Positions 6,363-10,895 of a stretch of 10,895 nucleotides of DNA are shown one piece after another; position 1 is the first letter of the stretch; each line of letters opens with the position of its first letter. Origin of the DNA: an uncultured Phycisphaerales bacterium (GTDB taxonomy: Bacteria; Planctomycetota; Phycisphaerae; Phycisphaerales; UBA1924); assembly GCA_937871415.1 (NCBI GenBank), contig CALMQD010000262.1:1-10895 (forward strand), read 5' to 3'. The position numbers and the translations under genes are program-made. Under the pieces are notes generated by a model. That model was not told the origin of the DNA, ran no database searches, and saw only the letters and a list, made by a program, of their open reading frames with translations.

Positions 6363-8240
6363 ATGCACAGAGAGCGATTCACTGACCCCGGGCGGCGTCG
6401 CGGCCGCGCGATGGCGCGCCCCCTCGGCTGGTCCGTCGCGGCGATCGCCGCCGTTCTCGCGTCCACCGGCGCCTCGGTTCTCGCCCTTCCGGCGGTCCCG
6501 GTGCCGCCGGAGAACCCGATGACCGAGCCCAAGCGTGTCCTGGGCAAGATCCTTTTCTGGGATGAACAGCTCTCACCGTCTCTGAACATGTCCTGCGGCA
6601 CCTGCCACCAGCCCGGCATCGGCGGCAGCGACCCGCGGCTCGCCGTCAACCCGGGGCCCGACAACCTCGTGAGCACCCCGGACGATCGCGTGACGTCCTT
6701 CGGCGTCATCCGTTCGGACGCCAGCAACGAGTACATCATCGACCCGGTCTTCGGGCTCAACCGCCAGGCCACGCCGCGCTCGGCCAACTCGACGATCAAC
6801 GCCGCGTACGCGCCGAGCCTGTTCTGGGACGGGCGGGCGACCAGCCAGTTCATCGACCCGGAGACGGGCCAGATCGCCATCGTTTCCGGCGGCGCGCTCG
6901 AAAGCCAGGCCGTTGGGCCGATCGTCTCCGCCGTCGAGATGGGGCACGAAGGGCTCAACTGGACGCAAGTGCGCGAGCGACTGATGCGGTCGCAGCCCCT
7001 GGCCCTCAGCAGCAACATTCCGGCGGATGTACAGGCGGTGTTGAACGCGTCACCCAAGCCGGACTATCCCGAACTCTTCCGGCGCGCCTTCGGCGATACC
7101 GACATCACCGCCAAGCGCATCGCCTTTGCGATCGCGACCTACGAGCGGACGCTCATCGCCGACCAGACGCTCTTTGACCGCTATCAGGCGGGCACGGCCA
7201 CGCTCACGCAGCAGCAGCAACAGGGCTTCAACGTCATGCCCGGTGCGAACTGCACAACCTGCCACTTTGCCAACAACCTCGTCTGGACAGACCACTCGTT
7301 CCGGAACGTTGGCCTCCGGCCGGACGCGGAAGACCGCGGTCGCGGGGCGATCACCGGCAATCCCGCCGACGACGGCAAGTTCAAGGTGCCGACGCTGCGC
7401 AATGTCGCGCTCAAGAAGACGTTCATGCACAACGGGCAGTTCACGACGCTCGCCCAGGTCATGAACTTCTACGCCCAGGCGCCCCTGGTGAACCCCGCGC
7501 CGCCGAACCGCGACCCGCTCATGCGCAACACCGGGCTCTCGGCCGCAAATCAGGCCGCCGTCGTCACCTTCCTCACCCAGGCGCTCGTCGATCCCCGCGT
7601 CGCCAACCAGACCTTCCCCTTCGATCGCCCGACGCTGTACATCGACCGTGCGGCGCTGCAGCCCGTGCTCATCCCCGGCGGCGCGGTCATCGGCACGGGC
7701 GGCGTCGCGTCCCGCTTCATCGCCGATTCGCCCGCCCTCATCGGCAACCTCGACTACCGCCTCGGGTTGGAGACGCCCGGCGCACTCGTCGGGGCTCAGG
7801 CGATGCTGATCGTCGCTTCGCAGGCGCCCGTGGGCGGCGTTCTCACGCCGGACAAGGTCCTGCCGCCGGTCATCGTCAAGGGCTCGCTGTCGACCGCCGG
7901 AACGGCCACCGTCAAGATGCCGATCCGGCCCGGGACGTACGCCGACGGACAGGAGATCTACGTCCAGTGGATCATCCCCGACGCCAACGCGCCCGGCGGC
8001 GAAACCCGCTCCGACATCCTCAAGGTCAAGTTCTTCTGTTCTTCGTTCGGGTGTCCGCCGTCCTGCCCCGCGGACTTCTCGCACGACGGACAGATCATGG
8101 TGAACGACCTGTTTGCCTATCTTGACGCCTGGTTCGCCGTCGAGTCATCGGCCGATATCGACGGGATGGTCGGCGTCGGGGTCAGCGACCTGTTCTACTT
8201 CCTGGACCTGTGGTTTGCCGGCTTCGGCACTTCGTGCTGA
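6363..8240 (+). CDS. Secreted di-heme cytochrome c peroxidase/MauG-family protein with dockerin-like C-terminus (copy 1)
   Basis: Exported di-heme c-type cytochrome, 625 residues, of the bacterial cytochrome c peroxidase/MauG family. The family either reduces H2O2 with electrons from small cytochromes or uses high-valent heme to oxidise a protein. A signal peptide (Met17 to about 41) precedes 'VPPENPMTEPKRVLGKILFWDEQLS'-type family sequence. Heme motifs are CGTCH at 78-82 and CTTCH at 297-301. Trp155 in 'FWDGR' lies where the inter-heme Trp is expected, and Glu192 sits in 'VEMGH'. After 'TFMHNGQFTTLAQV' (353-366) comes Tyr370, where classical peroxidases have the axial Met and MauG has Tyr. 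Residues ~425-560 are an extra, probably beta-rich domain. The tail 568-625 is a two-repeat dockerin-like module; its second calcium loop is degenerate (Met602, Val603). Catalytic units of this family are usually about 300-350 residues, so nearly half is additional. The first Met has AAGAGG 9 nt upstream; Met17 is an alternative. Confidence 0.9.
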   Translation: MHRERFTDPGRRRGRAMARPLGWSVAAIAAVLASTGASVLALPAVPVPPENPMTEPKRVLGKILFWDEQLSPSLNMSCGTCHQPGIGGSDPRLAVNPGPDNLVSTPDDRVTSFGVIRSDASNEYIIDPVFGLNRQATPRSANSTINAAYAPSLFWDGRATSQFIDPETGQIAIVSGGALESQAVGPIVSAVEMGHEGLNWTQVRERLMRSQPLALSSNIPADVQAVLNASPKPDYPELFRRAFGDTDITAKRIAFAIATYERTLIADQTLFDRYQAGTATLTQQQQQGFNVMPGANCTTCHFANNLVWTDHSFRNVGLRPDAEDRGRGAITGNPADDGKFKVPTLRNVALKKTFMHNGQFTTLAQVMNFYAQAPLVNPAPPNRDPLMRNTGLSAANQAAVVTFLTQALVDPRVANQTFPFDRPTLYIDRAALQPVLIPGGAVIGTGGVASRFIADSPALIGNLDYRLGLETPGALVGAQAMLIVASQAPVGGVLTPDKVLPPVIVKGSLSTAGTATVKMPIRPGTYADGQEIYVQWIIPDANAPGGETRSDILKVKFFCSSFGCPPSCPADFSHDGQIMVNDLFAYLDAWFAVESSADIDGMVGVGVSDLFYFLDLWFAGFGTSC

Positions 8241-8276
8241 TCCGGTCGTTCTTCATCCGATTCCCAATCCCCAAAC

Positions 8277-8305
8277 GCCCGACCCCTTCGGTCGGGCTTT
8301 TTTTT
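8277..8305 (+). terminator. Strong intrinsic terminator between the two peroxidase genes
   Basis: GCCCGACC (8277-8284) pairs perfectly with GGTCGGGC (8290-8297) over a 5-nt loop, followed directly by eight T (8298-8305). It starts 37 nt after the stop of copy 1 and is the clearest terminator in the window. It implies copy 2 has its own promoter. Confidence 0.9.
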
Positions 8306-8496
8306 CATCCCCTGCAATCGTCATGGCCAACCCTCGTTGGTCTTTCGCCAGCAGGCCCGATCGGCCGCGCAGCCATGGACGCGCGACCGACGAAGACGCG
8401 CCGGGACGCGCGGCCGGGCCGGTGGGCGGCAGGGTGGAGGGGAGCGGCCGGGGCGGCACCCCGAGCGCTGGTGCGAGGGGGCGGGAAGGGACGGGG
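8306..8496. other. Non-coding spacer with increasing G bias
   Basis: No supported gene. A and T become progressively rarer from about 8400 and the sequence grades into the G tract. The promoter of copy 2 would be expected here or in the tract, but no -35/-10 pair is visible. Confidence 0.5.
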
Positions 8497-8596
8497 GAGG
8501 CGGGGGGGGCGGGGGGGGGGGGCCGCGGGGGGGGGCGGCGGGGGGGGGGTGGGAGGGGGGGGGGGGGGGGGGGGGGGGGGGCGGGGGGGGCGGGGC
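8497..8596 (+). repeat. Extreme G homopolymer tract (possible sequencing artefact or G-quadruplex region)
   Basis: Nearly all bases are G, broken by single C, T or A. Runs include 8 G (8502-8509), 12 G (8511-8522), 9 G (8527-8535), 10 G (8540-8549), 27 G (8555-8581) and 8 G (8583-8590). Proline- or glycine-rich frames running through it are not genes. If real, it lies on the sense strand 51 nt before the copy 2 start and could form G-quadruplexes. The gradual onset is more typical of low-quality base calls drifting to G. Confidence 0.85.
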
Positions 8597-8604
8597 AACC
8601 ACTT

Positions 8605-8634
8605 CCCGGCGAGAGCCGGGGCTTCCTCACGAAG
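8605..8634 (+). promoter_or_regulatory. Leader hairpins upstream of the second peroxidase gene
   Basis: CCCGGC (8605-8610) and GCCGGG (8615-8620) form a perfect 6-bp stem closed by a GAGA (GNRA-type) tetraloop. A second small stem, CTTC/GAAG (8622-8625 and 8631-8634), follows just before the Shine-Dalgarno sequence. A regulatory or mRNA-stability role is inferred only from structure. Confidence 0.35.
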
Positions 8635-8637
8635 ACT

Positions 8638-8641
8638 GGAG
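8638..8641 (+). promoter_or_regulatory. Shine-Dalgarno GGAG of the second peroxidase gene
   Basis: GGAG lies 6 nt before the ATG at 8648. It fixes the start at the signal peptide and excludes the long in-frame extension that runs back through the G tract to 8210. Confidence 0.65.
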
Positions 8642-8647
8642 AGTCCC

Positions 8648-10570
8648 ATGGATCGGCGACCGGTTCATCAACCGTCTGATCGTGCCGCACGCCTGACGGC
8701 CCACTCGCGAACTTACTCGTACGCCGCCGCTCTGTGCTGCGCACTGGCGAGTCTGTTCGTCACGACCTCCGCTCACGCGGCCCTGCCCCCTGTGCCCGTG
8801 CCCGCGGAGAACCCGATTACCGAGAACAAGCGCCTCCTGGGCAAGATCCTGTTCTGGGACGAGCAGCTCTCCATGTCCAATGTTGTTTCGTGCGCGACCT
8901 GCCACACGCCCTCGCGTGGCGGGGCCGACGATCGCATCGCCAACCACCCCGGCGCCGACGGCGTCTTCGGAACACCCGACGACGTCCGAGGCTCGGCGGG
9001 CAACATCCGCTCGAGCGCCGACCTGGACTTCGTCAACGACGTGACGTTCGCGCTGCAGCCGCAGGTGACCAATCGCGCCGCGAACCCCGTGATCAACGCG
9101 GCGTTCGCCCCACTGCTGTTCTGGGACGGGCGCGCTTCGAGTCAGTTCTTCGACCCGCAGAACGGGAACCTCGTCATCGTCAACGGCGGCGCGCTCGAGA
9201 GCCAGAGCGTCAACCCGCCCGTCAGTTCGGTCGAGATGGGGCACGACAACTCGAACTGGACGGAAATCGTGGGCAAACTGCGCCGCGTCCGCCCGCTGGC
9301 GCTGGCGACGAACCATCCGAGCGACGTCGCATCGGCGCTCGCTTCGCGCCCGACCTACCCCGACCTGTTCCAGCTCGCGTTCGGCTCGCGCGAGATCACC
9401 GCGTCGCGCGTCGCCCAGGCGATCGCGACCTACCAGCGTACGCTCATCTCGAATCAGACGCCCTTCGACGCGTTCCGCGCAGGCAACACCGCGGCCCTCA
9501 CGCCGCAGGAAGTCCGCGGGTTCAACGCCTTCCAGGGCTCCGGGTGCGCCGCTTGCCACAACGTCAACAACGACCTCTTCACCGATTTCACGTTCCGCAA
9601 CATCGGCCTGCGCCCCAACAACGAGGACCTCGGTCGTCAGATCGTCACCGGCAACACCGCCGATCGCGGCAAGTTCAAGGTGCCCGGCCTGCGGAACGTC
9701 GGCCTCAAGCGCACGTTCATGCACAACGGCCAGTTCACCACGCTGGCGCAGGTCATCGGCTTCTACGCCGGCGCGCGGGCGGTCCAGCCCCCGCCCGACA
9801 ACCGCGACCCGGCGATGAACAACGTGATCATCCCCCCGCCGCCGCCCGGCGCGCCCCCGGGCACCGGCGCCGGCGCGGACATCGCCGCCTTCCTCGCCAA
9901 CGCCTTGACCGACCCGCGCGTCGCAGCCCAGACCTTCCCCTTTGATCACCCGACCCTGTTCGTCGACCGGCCCGCCGATCGGGCCACGATCCTCCCGAAC
10001 ACCGCTCAGCCCGGCTCCGGCGGCGTCGCCCCCGCGATGATCGCCCAGGCCCCGGCCATGATCGGAAACCTCGAGTACCGCCTCGGCGTCGGCACGCCCG
10101 GCGCACTCGTCGGCGCCCAGGCCTACCTCGCCGTCTCCAGCAGCCCCCCGGTGGGCGGGCGCGTCACCCCCGATGAACTCCTTGGGCCGGTCACCATCAC
10201 CGGCTCGACCAACGGCGGCGCCGCGACGTGGCACTGGCCCATCCGTTCTCGCGACAAGGTCAACAACCAGGTCGTCTTCGCTCAGTGGCTCATCCCCGAC
10301 GCCGGCAGCCCCACGGGCGAGGCCCGCTCGGCCGCGGCTCAGATCCGCTTCTTCTGCGGCTCTTCCGGCTGCCCCACGCCCTGCCCCGCCGACTTCGACG
10401 AGAACGACATCCAGAACGCCGCCGACCTCTTCGCCTTCCTCGACGCCTGGTTCGCGCAGTTCCAGTCCAGCGGCGTCAACCTCCCGGCGGACTTCAACGG
10501 CTCCGGCACGGTCGAGGTCGGCGACCTGTTCGGGTTCCTCGACGCTTGGTTCCAGCCCTGCTCGATCTGA
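8648..10570 (+). CDS. Secreted di-heme cytochrome c peroxidase/MauG-family protein with dockerin-like C-terminus (copy 2)
   Basis: Paralogue of the upstream gene, collinear from end to end, 640 residues. The signal peptide ends near residue 44 ('TTSAHA' before 'ALPPVPVP'). Heme motifs are CATCH at 82-86 and CAACH at 300-304. Trp159 is in 'FWDGR', Glu196 in 'VEMGH', and Tyr373 follows 'TFMHNGQFTTLAQV' (356-369), again replacing the Met of classical peroxidases. It differs from copy 1 by a Pro-rich insertion (395-404) after the second heme domain. The extra beta-rich domain spans about 435-570. The tail is 'CPADFDENDIQNAADLF' (579-595) and 'PADFNGSGTVEVGDLF' (613-628), each followed by a WF-ending helix. 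Cys570, 575, 579 and 638 match the four Cys of copy 1. Peroxidase versus protein-oxidase activity cannot be decided by sequence. The start is set by GGAG 6 nt upstream and by the signal peptide. Confidence 0.9.
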   Translation: MDRRPVHQPSDRAARLTAHSRTYSYAAALCCALASLFVTTSAHAALPPVPVPAENPITENKRLLGKILFWDEQLSMSNVVSCATCHTPSRGGADDRIANHPGADGVFGTPDDVRGSAGNIRSSADLDFVNDVTFALQPQVTNRAANPVINAAFAPLLFWDGRASSQFFDPQNGNLVIVNGGALESQSVNPPVSSVEMGHDNSNWTEIVGKLRRVRPLALATNHPSDVASALASRPTYPDLFQLAFGSREITASRVAQAIATYQRTLISNQTPFDAFRAGNTAALTPQEVRGFNAFQGSGCAACHNVNNDLFTDFTFRNIGLRPNNEDLGRQIVTGNTADRGKFKVPGLRNVGLKRTFMHNGQFTTLAQVIGFYAGARAVQPPPDNRDPAMNNVIIPPPPPGAPPGTGAGADIAAFLANALTDPRVAAQTFPFDHPTLFVDRPADRATILPNTAQPGSGGVAPAMIAQAPAMIGNLEYRLGVGTPGALVGAQAYLAVSSSPPVGGRVTPDELLGPVTITGSTNGGAATWHWPIRSRDKVNNQVVFAQWLIPDAGSPTGEARSAAAQIRFFCGSSGCPTPCPADFDENDIQNAADLFAFLDAWFAQFQSSGVNLPADFNGSGTVEVGDLFGFLDAWFQPCSI

Positions 10571-10602
10571 TCCGGGCATATCGACCTGATTGGGTGAAAG
10601 AG

Positions 10603-10652
10603 TCCGCCATCCGGCGGAAGCGCCCGGATGCCGGTTTTCGTTCCGGCGCCGG
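10603..10652 (+). terminator. Hairpin cluster after the second peroxidase gene
   Basis: TCCGCC (10603-10608) and GGCGGA (10613-10618) form a perfect 6-bp stem with loop ATCC, 32 nt after the stop. A second stem pairs GCCGG (10630-10634) with CCGGC (10643-10647), and 10643-10652 is itself a 10-bp palindrome. No T run follows, so termination is plausible but weakly supported. Confidence 0.35.
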
Positions 10653-10720
10653 GGTCGGTCGTGCACGCCGGAGTGAACTCCGCAGGGCCGGCTCGTGCTC
10701 ACCCCCGCGTACGATCCCGC

Positions 10721-10895
10721 ATGGGTGGAGCGCTGCCGAACTTCGCACTGCAACGGGGGTTTGAGGTCGTCGCGCCGTTCAAGCCCACGGGCGACCAGCC
10801 GGCGGCGATCGAGCAACTGACGCGCGATCTGCTGGCCGGAAAGCCCGCCGCGTGCCTGCTCGGCGCGACCGGCACGGGCAAGACGTTCACCATGG
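10721..10895 (+). CDS. uvrB: UvrB, excinuclease ABC subunit B (partial, N-terminus only)
   Basis: First 58 codons of the DNA-damage-recognition helicase-like subunit of nucleotide excision repair, which takes damaged DNA from UvrA and recruits UvrC. '[20 protein letters not shown]' (14-33) is the UvrB N-terminal signature, and the Walker A sequence [10 protein letters not shown] is at 48-57. The window ends directly after it, so the beta-hairpin and helicase motifs are not visible. There is no Shine-Dalgarno sequence. TACGAT at 10710-10715 lies 5 nt before the ATG, which could make a leaderless transcript. No LexA-type operator was recognised in the 150-bp gap upstream. Confidence 0.93.
   Translation, partial: MGGALPNFALQRGFEVVAPFKPTGDQPAAIEQLTRDLLAGKPAACLLGATGTGKTFTM

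Noticed and set aside
8210..8647. In-frame N-terminal extension of the second peroxidase through the G tract
   Set aside because: It would start inside copy 1, cross a strong terminator and encode poly-Gly/Arg; ATG at 8648 has GGAG upstream and a signal peptide.
8305..8649. Minus-strand proline-rich small proteins
   Set aside because: They are translations of the G/C homopolymer tract, which is itself of doubtful quality.
8627..10816. Minus-strand open frame of 729 codons opposite the second peroxidase
   Set aside because: Antisense shadow with no motif; the plus strand has signal peptide, two CXXCH sites and a dockerin-like tail.
1..10895. CRISPR array, tRNA, rRNA, insertion sequence or phage genes
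   Set aside because: No regularly spaced repeats, tRNA-like cloverleaf, transposase or phage motif was seen on either strand.

Overview
The window is high-GC DNA that most likely comes from a planctomycete of the class Phycisphaerae. The clearest marker is the C-terminus of two secreted proteins. Each ends in a Cys-Pro-Ala-Asp-Phe start followed by two 'DLF.FLDAWF' repeats, the dockerin-like tail found on many secreted Phycisphaerae proteins. This assignment is from recognition, not from a search.

Layout, left to right. (1) 1-837, minus: nearly complete ABC-2 permease of the polysaccharide-export (Wzm/TagG) type, cut off by the window edge. (2) 892-1578, minus: GNAT acetyltransferase of the RimJ/RimL type, 54 nt upstream of the permease. 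(3) 1613-2725, plus: ThiF/MoeB/HesA E1-like adenylyltransferase, divergent from the GNAT gene. (4) 2844-3389, plus: DinB-superfamily metal-binding protein, followed by a GC hairpin terminator. (5) 3480-4112, minus: short-LID adenylate/nucleoside monophosphate kinase. (6) 4284-6020, minus: POT-family proton-coupled oligopeptide transporter. (7) 6363-8240 and 8648-10570, plus: two tandem paralogous secreted di-heme cytochrome c peroxidase/MauG-type proteins with a shared extra C-terminal domain and the dockerin-like tail. (8) 10721 to the end, plus: N-terminus of UvrB.

The left two thirds is mostly unrelated housekeeping and transport genes in short units; I see no operon-level pathway. The peroxidase pair is the accessory-looking part. 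The two genes clearly arose by duplication, but a strong intrinsic terminator (8277-8305) separates them and each has its own ribosome-binding site and leader hairpin. They are probably separate transcription units. The proteins should be exported unfolded through Sec, receive two c-type hemes outside the cytoplasm, and be held in an envelope or surface structure by the tail.

The most anomalous stretch is 8497-8596, which is almost pure G with one run of 27 G. The bases drift gradually toward G from about 8400. This looks more like a sequencing or assembly artefact than real DNA, so the second peroxidase's promoter region should not be trusted. I found no tRNA, rRNA, CRISPR array, insertion sequence or origin. 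No clearly new system is provable here; the best candidate for novelty is the pair of dockerin-tailed MauG-like di-heme proteins.
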